A stretch of 18,428 nucleotides of DNA from DHVE2 group archaeon. Its GTDB lineage: Archaea; Thermoplasmatota; Thermoplasmata; Thermoplasmatales; Aciduliprofundaceae. Under the pieces are notes generated by a model. It searched no databases. It saw only the letters and a program-made list of their open reading frames with translations, and was not told where the DNA came from. The stretch is from the NCBI GenBank assembly GCA_015520975.1, contig WAOZ01000066.1:1-18428 (forward strand). Direction: 5' to 3'. Shown piece after piece: positions 7,444 to 15,457 of the stretch (the stretch's first letter is position 1; every line of letters starts with the position of its first letter). The position numbers and the translations under genes are program-made.

Positions 7444-8485
7444 TTCCCTCACCACCGCTGAGCTCACCATAAAGCTCCTCCGCGAAATGACATCTTGAAA
7501 CATGACCAGGCGAAATCTCCACCAATGGTGGTTTTTCCTCAAGGCATCTGTCCTTAGCATACGGGCATCTCGGCGCAAATCTACATCCCTTTGGCGGATT
7601 GGATAGGTCCGGTGGTGAACCCGGAATCGCCTGCAACCTCTTTTTCTCACCACGAATGTTCGGGAACGCTTTCATCAACGCTTCTGTGTATGGATTTGCA
7701 GTCTCCTTGAATATTTCCCTAGCAGTACCGAATTCCACAAGATGCCCTGCATACATCACGGAAATCTTATGCGCCATTTCGGCTACCACGCTGACATCGT
7801 GGGTTATCAGTATCATTGTGAGGTTATGCTTTTTCTGCAATCTGGCCATCTCACCAAGGATTCTATCTTGGGTCACCACATCAAGTGCCGTTGTGGGCTC
7901 GTCTGCAATTATGAGGTCTGGATTCAACGCAAGTGCCATAGCGATCATAGCGCGCTGTTTCATACCTCCACTGTACTCGTGAGGATAGTTGTCAATTCTG
8001 TCTACGGGAATACCCACCAGTTTATAAAGCCGCTCAACCCTCTTTCTCGCTTCTTCATAGGTTATGTTTTCATGTGTAAGTATTGCTTCTATTATTTGAT
8101 CCCCGACCTTAAACACGGGGTTGAACGCGTTCATAGCACCTTGAAAAATCATGGATATTCTCTTCCACCTGAATTTTCTCATCTCTGGATGATATTCAAT
8201 GATTCTTCTATAACCCTCATACTTTTTGCTGGGCTCCGTACTCAGAGTTACCAGATCAGTACCATCGAAGAGAACCTGGCTACCCTCCTTTATATACGCA
8301 TTGTTTGCGAGAAGCTGAATTATACCGTAACCCGTCGTGGTTTTACCGCATCCTGATTCTCCTACTAAACCCATTGTCTCACCGCGGTTTATGGTGAATG
8401 ATACATCATCCACCGCATAAACCCAGCCTGTTCTGATTTTGTAGTGTATCGACAGATCCTTTACTTCCAGCAACTTTGATGCCAT
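7436..8485 (-). CDS. oppD: Oligopeptide/dipeptide ABC transporter ATP-binding protein (OppD/DppD type)
   Basis: A 349-residue ABC ATPase, partner of the OppF-type protein encoded immediately downstream. Motifs: Walker A GESGCGKTTT (42-51), Q-loop MIFQGAMNAFNP (Q115), signature YSGGMKQR (171-178), Walker B LIIADEP with E196, and the switch histidine in ITHD (H229). The variants FQGAMNAFNP and SGGMKQR are characteristic of the DppD/OppD branch rather than OppF. The C-terminal oligopeptide domain carries C301, C307, C314 and C332 in a CRFAPRCPYA context, a likely iron-sulfur site. The ATG at 8485 is preceded by GAGGTGA, which itself contains the stop of the upstream permease gene; the gap is 5 bases, so translation is probably coupled. 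A 41-base stretch over Walker A is identical to the matching part of oppF. Confidence 0.93.
   Translation of the reverse strand: MASKLLEVKDLSIHYKIRTGWVYAVDDVSFTINRGETMGLVGESGCGKTTTGYGIIQLLANNAYIKEGSQVLFDGTDLVTLSTEPSKKYEGYRRIIEYHPEMRKFRWKRISMIFQGAMNAFNPVFKVGDQIIEAILTHENITYEEARKRVERLYKLVGIPVDRIDNYPHEYSGGMKQRAMIAMALALNPDLIIADEPTTALDVVTQDRILGEMARLQKKHNLTMILITHDVSVVAEMAHKISVMYAGHLVEFGTAREIFKETANPYTEALMKAFPNIRGEKKRLQAIPGSPPDLSNPPKGCRFAPRCPYAKDRCLEEKPPLVEISPGHVSRCHFAEELYGELSGGEGNE
8331..8371. repeat. 41-base identical tract, copy 2 (Walker A region of oppD)
   Basis: Exact copy of 7262-7302 in the same orientation, about 1.07 kb away, lying over the Walker A codons of oppD. The first flanking base differs on each side (a versus t at the left, c versus t at the right). 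Confidence 0.95.
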
Positions 8486-8490
8486 TCATA

Positions 8491-10989
8491 TCACCTCTTC
8501 CTCAATCTCGGGTTTAAAATTTCATCAAACGCTCGACCAACCAAGAAGAATCCCAGAGACAGCGCTGTAATCGAAAGTCCGGGAGGTAACAGCCACCACC
8601 ATGCGTACATCGTCGCACCAGCGGTCTGGATACTGTAAAGCATTTGACCCCACGACACAGCCTTTGGATCACCAAGACCCAAGAAACTCAGTGACGCTTC
8701 GCTTATAATCGCACCAGCAACACCAAGGCTCATATAAAGGAACGAGAATGGAATCACATTCGGAACAAGATGCACGAGTATTATTCTCCTATGACTTGCA
8801 CCAGCCACACGAGCCGCATCTATGAAAGGCCTATTCTTAAGTGAAAGTGTCTGAGCCCTTATAACTCTGGCAATCCCCGACCATCCCAGAAAACCGATGA
8901 CCAGAACAATGTTCCATATACTTGGACCTAGAATCGATGTCAAAATCAGAATTATTGGCAAGCCCGGTAGTGTGAGCATCACATCCACAAATCTCATCAT
9001 CAGTATATCCACCTTACCACCGAGATATCCTGATATCACACCGTAAAGGGTTCCTATGGTCACTGAGAGAACGGATGCCAGAATACCCACTATAAACGCT
9101 ACCTGAGCACCGTAGAAGAGCCAGGTGAGGATATCGTGGCCTTTATCGTCCGTGCCCAGATAGTATGTGTTACCACTTGGATATGTTCCGGGTGGCAGAG
9201 GCGCAACATTATCGCCTTTCAGCTGGAATATACCGAATGTTTTAGTGTTATTCGCGTAATATATTCCAAAGCAGTCGATTGCTGCTAGGTTAGGTGCATA
9301 TTTTGTACCGCTTAAACCACCCATGTACTCAAAGCTTGTGATAACCGCACCCTTTGGATACGGAAGATCGCCCATCTCTCTTGTCTTCCAGTGGAAATAT
9401 CTTGTTGGTATGAACTCGGAGTTTGCTGCCATATCCATCTGAAGCACTTTGTATTTATCGGTCATCACGAACATCTGAGAGTTCACAGACACATAGAACA
9501 TCTCTATAACCTTACCATCCACTTTCCTTACACCGTTATCACCAAATGCCTCTTTGAGTGTGAATTGTGTGTCCCCCTTACCACGCTTATAGGCGTAAAT
9601 GTAAGTTACATCATTTTCGTATTTTGGTATGTAGACAGTATAGTTCTCATTTGCATAATACACAGATGGAGAAGCAGTTATATCACCTGCTCCAACATTG
9701 ATTGTATACGCCACAGGCACAGTATTGTTCTGAGGATCTACCTGCTTTGGATAAATTACATCAACCTGCGCATTGTTTCCGTTTTTAACAGGCAGGAATA
9801 TGGGATTTGACCAGGTTAGAGGATTGTGGGAGTATGCTGGAGGTGCTGAAAGAACCACATTCAAGTCCGTTTTAGTGACATTTGGCTCATATCCAACATT
9901 CACTATGTTGATGAACTCCCACACAACCTTCATTATATCAAATCCACGATAAATTACGGTTTTATCGGAAAGCGGCACCACTATTATGTTGGTTCCTTCG
10001 TTGATTGATGCGAGCCTGAGCTGATGAGTTATAAAATCAAGTTCGTAGTTGGCAATCGTGATTCCCTGCTGATCATAGAATACCAGCGGTTTGTAAATTA
10101 TTTGTGAGTTGAAAGTATCTGTGAAAACCAGTTGAAGTGTATGGGTTCTTGAAGTCATATGAGGATCATTGGAATACGAATAATTCAGCATATACAGAGC
10201 AATCTGATTGGTATTACCGACCATAATGTATCTGTACGGCATATACTTAATAGATGGGGAGCTAACATTGGAAATTATCGCGTCATTGAGATTACCAGAT
10301 GATTCCGTATCCACCACTATCCAAGTTGGTGTGAATGGCAGATCCTGCACTATCGTCATATCGTAGGATGAGTTTTTGAAAGTGTACATATCGTATATTA
10401 CGAGCTTATCTCCAATTATCATTGCTATTTCCCCATCATAATATGGATCCTGTCCCGGGCCGGAATACTGGAACTGTGTGTTTGCTGCTGCAGGACATAC
10501 GTATGCAAGATCTGTTATATCTCCGCTCAAACCGAGATCACTTACTGAAAGCGTGAAATGATAAGGTCTCACCTCCCATGGAGCGAGATTACCAGTAGTA
10601 TTTGAGGATTGGTTGATAAACATTTTCATATTTTGTAAAAACATCCCCTCTATGTGGTCTCCATAGTTTATTATGAGCCAGTCGCCGCCCGTTCTACCCA
10701 TTCCAGCAGGCTGAGTGTAACCAATGACATATCCCTTCGCAGGTTCTTTGATGTCAAAAGGATAAAGATAGGATCTGAGAACGTCCTCCTGCGGAGCCAT
10801 AAACTGCGGAGAGTAAATTAGAACGTGGGCGGATGTCAACAAAGGTGCAATTATAGCCATCACGGCAAAAATAAGTATGAGGATTGTACCTGCAATACCA
10901 TACTTACTCTCTTTATATAGATTGAACCATGTTCTCATAGTCCGTTTCAGTTGTCTTACGGTTTCTTCCCATTTTGATACTTCTGCCAT
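8491..10989 (-). CDS. oppC: Peptide ABC transporter permease (OppC/DppC type) with a giant extracytoplasmic insertion
   Basis: An 832-residue inner-membrane permease; ordinary OppC proteins are about 300 residues. TM1 is at about 31-56. A large segment (about 60-608) follows, then the normal OppC core: GTDDKGHDI (612-620) and further membrane helices, with the EAA loop DAARVAGASHRRIILVHLVPN (724-744) that contacts the ATPases, ending in DEILNPRLRKR. The insertion is aromatic and beta-rich, has about nine N-x-S/T sites, and holds blade-like stretches such as AGDITASPSVYYANENYTVY, so a beta-propeller-like or binding-protein-like fold is possible, not shown. It should lie outside the cell, since TM1 precedes it. 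ATG at 10989 is preferred to the GTG at 10995, because AAGGAGGTG (10995-11003) sits at proper spacing from it. It follows oppB by 12 bases. Confidence 0.88.
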   Translation of the reverse strand: MAEVSKWEETVRQLKRTMRTWFNLYKESKYGIAGTILILIFAVMAIIAPLLTSAHVLIYSPQFMAPQEDVLRSYLYPFDIKEPAKGYVIGYTQPAGMGRTGGDWLIINYGDHIEGMFLQNMKMFINQSSNTTGNLAPWEVRPYHFTLSVSDLGLSGDITDLAYVCPAAANTQFQYSGPGQDPYYDGEIAMIIGDKLVIYDMYTFKNSSYDMTIVQDLPFTPTWIVVDTESSGNLNDAIISNVSSPSIKYMPYRYIMVGNTNQIALYMLNYSYSNDPHMTSRTHTLQLVFTDTFNSQIIYKPLVFYDQQGITIANYELDFITHQLRLASINEGTNIIVVPLSDKTVIYRGFDIMKVVWEFINIVNVGYEPNVTKTDLNVVLSAPPAYSHNPLTWSNPIFLPVKNGNNAQVDVIYPKQVDPQNNTVPVAYTINVGAGDITASPSVYYANENYTVYIPKYENDVTYIYAYKRGKGDTQFTLKEAFGDNGVRKVDGKVIEMFYVSVNSQMFVMTDKYKVLQMDMAANSEFIPTRYFHWKTREMGDLPYPKGAVITSFEYMGGLSGTKYAPNLAAIDCFGIYYANNTKTFGIFQLKGDNVAPLPPGTYPSGNTYYLGTDDKGHDILTWLFYGAQVAFIVGILASVLSVTIGTLYGVISGYLGGKVDILMMRFVDVMLTLPGLPIILILTSILGPSIWNIVLVIGFLGWSGIARVIRAQTLSLKNRPFIDAARVAGASHRRIILVHLVPNVIPFSFLYMSLGVAGAIISEASLSFLGLGDPKAVSWGQMLYSIQTAGATMYAWWWLLPPGLSITALSLGFFLVGRAFDEILNPRLRKR

Positions 10990-11001
10990 TTTCACACCTC
11001 C

Positions 11002-12402
11002 TTATTGCAACCTCACTCTTGGATCCAGAACGCCATACAGTATATCGGCGATTATATTACCTCCAATCACCAGCAGTGAGATTATATAGAGCGTTGCACC
11101 TGCAAGGAAAAAGTCCTGTGTGAGAAGCGCTTGTAAATAAGTGTATCCAACTCCTTCGTATGAGAATATCTGCTCCAATATGACCGCACCGCCTATAGCA
11201 TAGCTGAGAGATAGCACGAAAGAAGTTATTATTGGCAACATAGCGTTTCTCCTTGCGTGTTTGTTTCTAACCACTTTTTCGGGCAAGCCTTTAGCTTTTG
11301 CGGTCAATATATAATCCTCGCCCATTGTTTCAAGCATTGCAGTTCTCTGGAGGAGAATTACGCCTGCCACACCAAGAAGCACGATAACAGTCAGTGGGAG
11401 AATGAGATGCCAGCCATAATCCACAATTGGATATATTGGATTTCCAGGGCAAATATGAAGCTGATAGCATGTCGTACCGGGGCCAGTTAGATTCCCACTT
11501 GCATAACCATTTAATGGCGTTAGCTTTAACGTGTACGAGAAGATCCATATAAATATCAGCCCTAACCAGAACGAGGGCATGTTGTAGAAGAACAGACTGA
11601 AAGCCACAGTTGCGCCTTCAGCCACACCACCGCGCCTCCAAGCGATGTATGTTCCAAGAGGTATGCCGATAAGATATGTTACGATGGTGGCAGTGCCGAA
11701 CCACAGAAGAGTTCTCGGAACTCTTTCCGCAAGAATGTCGATCACAGGTCTATTCTGTTTGTAAGATATCCCAAAGTGGAAAGTAAACATATCTATTATG
11801 AAATGATAATATCTCACATATTCTGGTGTGTCAATCACATACATCATATGTATTTCCAGATTGGATGGGATCTGATAGTTTACCCCCGTGAAATTCAGCA
11901 ATATGTACACATATCTTTTCAGCAGAACGCCCACAGACTGAAGTGAATATCCAACTTTGGTATAATCAACCCATCCTGTTTCTGATGTGGCTGATTGTTT
12001 AGGGATCTCAGATATTGACAGTTTTTTCTCAGATGAAAAGACATGAACTTTCATGTTTGCAAACGCACTTGTGTTGTATGTAAACACAACGGCTCTCGGA
12101 TCACTGTGAAAATCAAGTACTTTATAATAGTATGTATTGTTTGGTGAACCTATAGATACTTGATTATACGGTATTTGTTGGAAATCTTGTGCCGTAAGAG
12201 TTTCAAGATATTTTTCCGCCAAACCAAAAGATACCGCCATATCTGCTATATTCTCAGGTTTAAATTGCGGATTTGCATAGAAAGGATCCGTTGGATCTCC
12301 CGGCATCGCTTCAAAAAGCGCCCATATTATACTTGTCACAACGAACAATGTTATGAAACCCTGAATCAGCCTTTTCACCACATAGCTAGTTAAACCCGCC
12401 AT
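11002..12402 (-). CDS. oppB: Peptide ABC transporter permease (OppB/DppB type) with an inserted extracytoplasmic domain
   Basis: A 466-residue permease, first gene of the operon; standard OppB proteins are near 310-340. TM1 is at about 8-30, followed by the family sequence ALFEAMPGDPTDPF. The next conserved block, FHFGISYKQNRPVIDILAERVPRTL, resumes at about 208, so roughly 130 residues (about 65-195) are extra. They are beta-rich with N-x-T sites (NNT, YNT, NFT) and have no helix long enough to span the membrane with certainty, so they should lie outside. The EAA loop TAKAKGLPEKVVRNKHARRN is at about 367-386, and the protein ends in DPRVRLQ, as is usual. A second smaller loop near 300-325 carries two close cysteines (TCYQLHICPG). 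ATG at 12402 is chosen over the TTG at 12408, because AGGTGA ends six bases before it. Confidence 0.9.
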   Translation of the reverse strand: MAGLTSYVVKRLIQGFITLFVVTSIIWALFEAMPGDPTDPFYANPQFKPENIADMAVSFGLAEKYLETLTAQDFQQIPYNQVSIGSPNNTYYYKVLDFHSDPRAVVFTYNTSAFANMKVHVFSSEKKLSISEIPKQSATSETGWVDYTKVGYSLQSVGVLLKRYVYILLNFTGVNYQIPSNLEIHMMYVIDTPEYVRYYHFIIDMFTFHFGISYKQNRPVIDILAERVPRTLLWFGTATIVTYLIGIPLGTYIAWRRGGVAEGATVAFSLFFYNMPSFWLGLIFIWIFSYTLKLTPLNGYASGNLTGPGTTCYQLHICPGNPIYPIVDYGWHLILPLTVIVLLGVAGVILLQRTAMLETMGEDYILTAKAKGLPEKVVRNKHARRNAMLPIITSFVLSLSYAIGGAVILEQIFSYEGVGYTYLQALLTQDFFLAGATLYIISLLVIGGNIIADILYGVLDPRVRLQ

Positions 12403-12440
12403 CGTCAATCACCTACCACTTTGGTGCATTATGGGAATCA

Positions 12441-12458
12441 TCAATTTAAACTTTACTC
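12441..12458 (-). promoter_or_regulatory. Predicted promoter (BRE/TATA) of the peptide transporter operon
   Basis: Reading the minus strand, GAGTAAAG is followed by TTTAAATTGA, a reasonable BRE plus TATA pair centred about 45 bases upstream of the oppB ATG. That would give a short leader of about 20 bases holding the AGGTGA ribosome binding site. Inference from pattern only. Confidence 0.45.
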
Positions 12459-12470
12459 ATTTTCACTACG

Positions 12471-12483
12471 GAAAAATTTAAGT
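12471..12483 (+). promoter_or_regulatory. Predicted TATA box of the UPF0173 hydrolase gene
   Basis: GAAAAATTTAAGT on the plus strand would place transcription start near 12503, just ahead of the ribosome binding site. The 117-base gap 12403-12519 therefore seems to hold two back-to-back promoters and nothing else recognisable. Confidence 0.4.
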
Positions 12484-12504
12484 CATTTAATTGATTTGCA
12501 TTTG

Positions 12505-12515
12505 AAGGAGGTGAT
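12505..12515 (+). promoter_or_regulatory. Strong Shine-Dalgarno that fixes the start of the UPF0173 gene
   Basis: AAGGAGGTGAT is a near-full complement of the usual 16S rRNA 3' end and lies four bases before the ATG at 12520. It rules against the in-frame ATG at 12421, which would add an unconserved 33-residue N-terminus and lies upstream of the likely TATA box. Confidence 0.85.
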
Positions 12516-12519
12516 TCGC

Positions 12520-13200
12520 ATGAAAATAGTGTGGTTTGGCCACTCAGCATTCCTTCTCGAAGGAAGCACAAAGGTACTTGTGGACCCGTTCATAACAGGC
12601 AATGAGTTATCTCCTGTGAAACCAGACGAGATCGAATGCGATATTATAGCGGTTACACATGGACACGGGGACCATCTGGGAGATGCTGTGTTCATATCAA
12701 AAAGGAAAAATGTCCCTATACTTGCAATATACGAAATAGCACAGTATGTTGCATCCAAAGGCGCCAGTTCAATTGGAATGAATTTCGGAGGGACATACAC
12801 GCACAAAACTGCAAATATCACAATGGTGCCTGCACTGCATTCTTCAGGTATAACCGATAGCAATTTTACTCATTCTGGAGGCGTTCCCGCTGGTTTTATA
12901 ATACAGATAGATGGTGTTACTGTGTATCACGCCGGAGATACCGGTATTTTTGGAGATATGAAACTAATAGGAGAAATCTATAAGCCCGATGTTGCTCTGC
13001 TACCCATAGGCGGGCTTTTTACCATGGATGCAAAGCTTGCTGTTAAAGCCGCGGAACTGATCAAGCCAAAATATGTTATACCTATGCATTATAACACATG
13101 GCCTCCAATCATTGCAAATCCGGAAGAAATGAGAGAGCCTCTGAACAATATGGGAATCATGCTTGTTGTTTTAAAACCAGGAGAGAGCTTTAATCTATAA
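12520..13200 (+). CDS. UPF0173 metal-dependent hydrolase (metallo-beta-lactamase fold)
   Basis: A 226-residue cytoplasmic protein of the UPF0173 / UlaG-like branch of the metallo-beta-lactamase superfamily. Metal-binding motif THGHGDH supplies H47, H49, D51 and H52; further likely ligands are H107 (ALHSS), D140 in HAGDTG, and H200 in the family-specific MHYNTWPP. The N-terminal FGHSAFLLEG is also typical. Members are broadly predicted hydrolases with no settled substrate, so none is assigned here. Start choice rests on the very strong ribosome binding site at 12505-12515. The gene is divergent from the peptide transporter operon and convergent with the phosphatase-family gene, with only six bases between stops. 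A T-rich stretch from 13201 (TTTTCCTATATTTTTATAT) could terminate its transcript inside the 3' end of the convergent gene. Confidence 0.9.
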   Translation: MKIVWFGHSAFLLEGSTKVLVDPFITGNELSPVKPDEIECDIIAVTHGHGDHLGDAVFISKRKNVPILAIYEIAQYVASKGASSIGMNFGGTYTHKTANITMVPALHSSGITDSNFTHSGGVPAGFIIQIDGVTVYHAGDTGIFGDMKLIGEIYKPDVALLPIGGLFTMDAKLAVKAAELIKPKYVIPMHYNTWPPIIANPEEMREPLNNMGIMLVVLKPGESFNL

Positions 13201-13206
13201 GTTTTC

Positions 13207-14283
13207 CTATATTTTTATATAAAATGGTATGAGCATTTCTTCCTTCGTTAAGCCACCATGAAAGCTTTTTTGAGTTATTGGCTTGTGCCATAGACCGATA
13301 CCCCTATCTGGCAAAATTATTTTCTTACCTATTCTATCCCTTAGAGAAGGATGCTCCATTCCAGGTCCTAAATATTCATTTATTGCAGTTTCAGGAGACA
13401 TTTCAGTAAAAAATTCAGGATTTAGCTTGATTTCTACATCGGAATACAGAAATAAATCTCTGGGACTTCCACCGATCATAATATTGTTTCTCGCGTCGTT
13501 TATTACTACTTTTCTATCTAGTTTAATGTGGCCGTGATCCGATGTTACGATCACACATATATCCGAACGGGATTTTATAATATCGGAAATTTCTTTTTTA
13601 ATCCTGTTAATCATTGCAAATGCCTGAACTGAGTCACATCCGTGTTTATGTTCAATTATATCCAAATAATCAATATACAGAGATACAAAATCATATTTTT
13701 CAATTGCTTTCTTCGCCAATTCAAATGCGTCTGAAAGATTTTTAAATGCCAGCACCTTTGACTTTTTCAGCATATTTTTGGTGTATGCACTATGATAATA
13801 CTCTGCTCGCAGTAAATGAGACACGGATATCCCCTTTTCAGCCAACTGCTCAGATATTGTAGGCAGATTAAATAATTCGGGGTCGTATCCCTCTTTGAGT
13901 AAAACATCGTTTTCTTTGGAATGCTGTGGGGAAAAAGGAAGTGTTTTTATTATGCTACCGTATTTTTCATAATACATGTACCATTCTATGATACCGTGCT
14001 CTTTAGGAGATAAACCAGTATATAAAGTTGTGAGTGCCGCTGCCGTAGTGCTTGGAAACAGAGATGTTAAAGTGATTAACTCTCCGTATCTTGTCAGCTC
14101 CCACATATATTTTGAAAACATATCTAACCGAAGTCCATCAACAAGTATAAAAAGAACAGGTTTTCCGGTGTATTCTGCGTATCCTTTGATGGCTTTGTAT
14201 GTGGAAATGCCAAGAATTTTCATAATAGTATATGGAACATTGTAAAAACCTTGTGTAAAACTAGGTTTAACGAGCACCCTCAT
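13207..14283 (-). CDS. Alkaline-phosphatase-superfamily phosphodiesterase/nucleotide pyrophosphatase-like protein
   Basis: A 358-residue metal-dependent hydrolase of the type I phosphodiesterase/nucleotide pyrophosphatase group. Candidate metal ligands and nucleophile are visible: D49 in FILVDGLR, the nucleophile region FPSTTAAA (T80 most likely), TGLSPKEHGI, D208 and H212 in the DIIEH segment, D249-H250 in TSDHGH, and H342 in FHGG. No signal peptide is apparent, so the protein is probably cytoplasmic. The substrate cannot be told from sequence. The family covers phosphodiesters, sulfates and phosphoglycerate mutase relatives. It is the last gene of an overlapping three-gene unit with the antiporter and the CBS protein. 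The start is uncertain among GTG 14286, ATG 14283 and GTG 14277, all inside the end of the antiporter gene; ATG 14283 was taken. Confidence 0.83.
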   Translation of the reverse strand: MRVLVKPSFTQGFYNVPYTIMKILGISTYKAIKGYAEYTGKPVLFILVDGLRLDMFSKYMWELTRYGELITLTSLFPSTTAAALTTLYTGLSPKEHGIIEWYMYYEKYGSIIKTLPFSPQHSKENDVLLKEGYDPELFNLPTISEQLAEKGISVSHLLRAEYYHSAYTKNMLKKSKVLAFKNLSDAFELAKKAIEKYDFVSLYIDYLDIIEHKHGCDSVQAFAMINRIKKEISDIIKSRSDICVIVTSDHGHIKLDRKVVINDARNNIMIGGSPRDLFLYSDVEIKLNPEFFTEMSPETAINEYLGPGMEHPSLRDRIGKKIILPDRGIGLWHKPITQKSFHGGLTKEEMLIPFYIKI

Positions 14284-15457
14284 CACCCTTATGCAATTTC
14301 TTGAGCATTATGGGTACCGTTATGGACGAGAATATCACATATATTATCGTGATTGCAATAATCTGTGTGCCTACTATATTACCGAATATTCCACTTGCAT
14401 ATGCAAGCGTCGCAATCACAAGCGCCACTTCCATTTCAGGTACCATACCGACCCCAACTTTGAGCGCATTTATGGTTTTTAACCCACTTAATCTGGCACC
14501 TATGAAACAGCCTAGAATCTTACCCACATATACAACCGGAATGACAAGCAAAAATATGATATTGAAGTTCATAAGAATCCTAAAATCCACAAGTGTTCCA
14601 ACCCATACGAAAAACACTGGAATAAACAGAGAGTATGCTATGACCTTTAATGACCCTATTATTTTCCTTTCCTGTGGTGCCTGACCTATGAATAAACCTA
14701 CAAAAAATGCTCCTGTGATTTTAGCCACACGGGATATATCCGCAAAATATGCAAACAACAACATTATACCAAGGGTTATGCTTATTAAAGCGTAAGGACC
14801 GCGAAGATAGCGATCTGCGGTTTCCATAATACGCTGGATGACATTATACCTTGACAAAGAATATATTATGAAGAAAAAAAACGTCAATCCTATGGCTATT
14901 TCAATAAAATCGCCGCTACCCAGCACGAGGGTTATAGCAATTATACCGAAAACATCATCGGCCACCGCGGCTGTCAATATTGTATTACCAACCTTGGAAT
15001 TTAAAAGCCCGATTTCCATTAAAGTACGCACAGTTACACCCACGCTGGTAGCTGTATATATGGTGCCGAATACCACTGATTGCTTAACCGTAAATCCAAA
15101 AAAGGAGTATGATAAAAGAAAAACGAACAGAAATGTAAGAAAAACACCCAAACCGCCCGTCGTTATTCCACTTTTACCCGCTTTTTTCAGGTCGTTAAGA
15201 TTAGTCTCCATACCGGATAAAAACAGAAGCATTATTATTCCCATCTCCGCAAAAAAATCAAATGCTGGATGCTCTATTTCAAAGGATAAAGACACTGTAT
15301 GACTGAAAAGAGTTGCCTCCTGAGGAAGAAAAAATACAATAAGTGAGAAAAATATCCCCACCAGTATCTCTCCAATAACCGCTGGCTGATTTTTGCGCAT
15401 AAACACCTCATCCATTATTTTCGCGAATATCAGCGCAAGTGCGAGTTCAAGCAGCAT
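14267..15457 (-). CDS. CPA2-family cation/proton antiporter (KefB/NapA type)
   Basis: A 396-residue integral membrane protein with about 12-13 hydrophobic segments, the usual length for a CPA2 antiporter without the cytoplasmic RCK domains. The ion-binding acidic pair is present as ADDVFGI (D167, D168), preceded by the unwound-helix motif TATSVGVTVRTL (135-146). K313 in YVGKILG matches the conserved lysine of electrogenic members. The motif often seen as GMxPRGEV appears here as GMVPEMEV, so the usual arginine is replaced by glutamate. It probably exchanges Na+ or K+ for H+ across the membrane. The ATG at 15457 has AAGGAG upstream and overlaps the end of the CBS gene by 11 bases, which suggests that the CBS protein regulates it. 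It overlaps the downstream phosphatase-family gene by about 17 bases. Confidence 0.92.
   Translation of the reverse strand: MLLELALALIFAKIMDEVFMRKNQPAVIGEILVGIFFSLIVFFLPQEATLFSHTVSLSFEIEHPAFDFFAEMGIIMLLFLSGMETNLNDLKKAGKSGITTGGLGVFLTFLFVFLLSYSFFGFTVKQSVVFGTIYTATSVGVTVRTLMEIGLLNSKVGNTILTAAVADDVFGIIAITLVLGSGDFIEIAIGLTFFFFIIYSLSRYNVIQRIMETADRYLRGPYALISITLGIMLLFAYFADISRVAKITGAFFVGLFIGQAPQERKIIGSLKVIAYSLFIPVFFVWVGTLVDFRILMNFNIIFLLVIPVVYVGKILGCFIGARLSGLKTINALKVGVGMVPEMEVALVIATLAYASGIFGNIVGTQIIAITIIYVIFSSITVPIMLKKLHKGDEGAR

Noticed and set aside
7444..7653. In-frame extension upstream of oppF that would add 70 residues
   Set aside because: The added residues are Arg/His-rich, not conserved in the family and lie inside oppD in another frame. 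The ATG at 7443 has a ribosome binding site and starts the ABC fold.
7742..8356. 204-codon open frame on the plus strand across oppD
   Set aside because: Antisense shadow of a well-supported ABC ATPase; no recognisable motif, Cys/His-rich composition typical of a wrong frame.
9391..9810. 139-codon open frame on the plus strand inside the oppC insertion
   Set aside because: No motif, Cys/His/Ile-rich shadow composition, and the minus-strand frame runs through uninterrupted.
12421..12519. In-frame extension of the UPF0173 gene to the ATG at 12421
   Set aside because: The strong ribosome binding site at 12505-12515 and the conserved N-terminus point to 12520. The extension also crosses the likely promoter.
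12403..12519. Possible small RNA or riboswitch in the largest intergenic gap
   Set aside because: Only AT-rich promoter-like elements and two ribosome binding sites were visible; no stable hairpin or conserved aptamer pattern stood out by eye.
14838..15302. 154-codon open frame on the plus strand across the antiporter gene
   Set aside because: Antisense to a conserved membrane protein. Its composition is explained by complementing hydrophobic codons, and it has no start signal.
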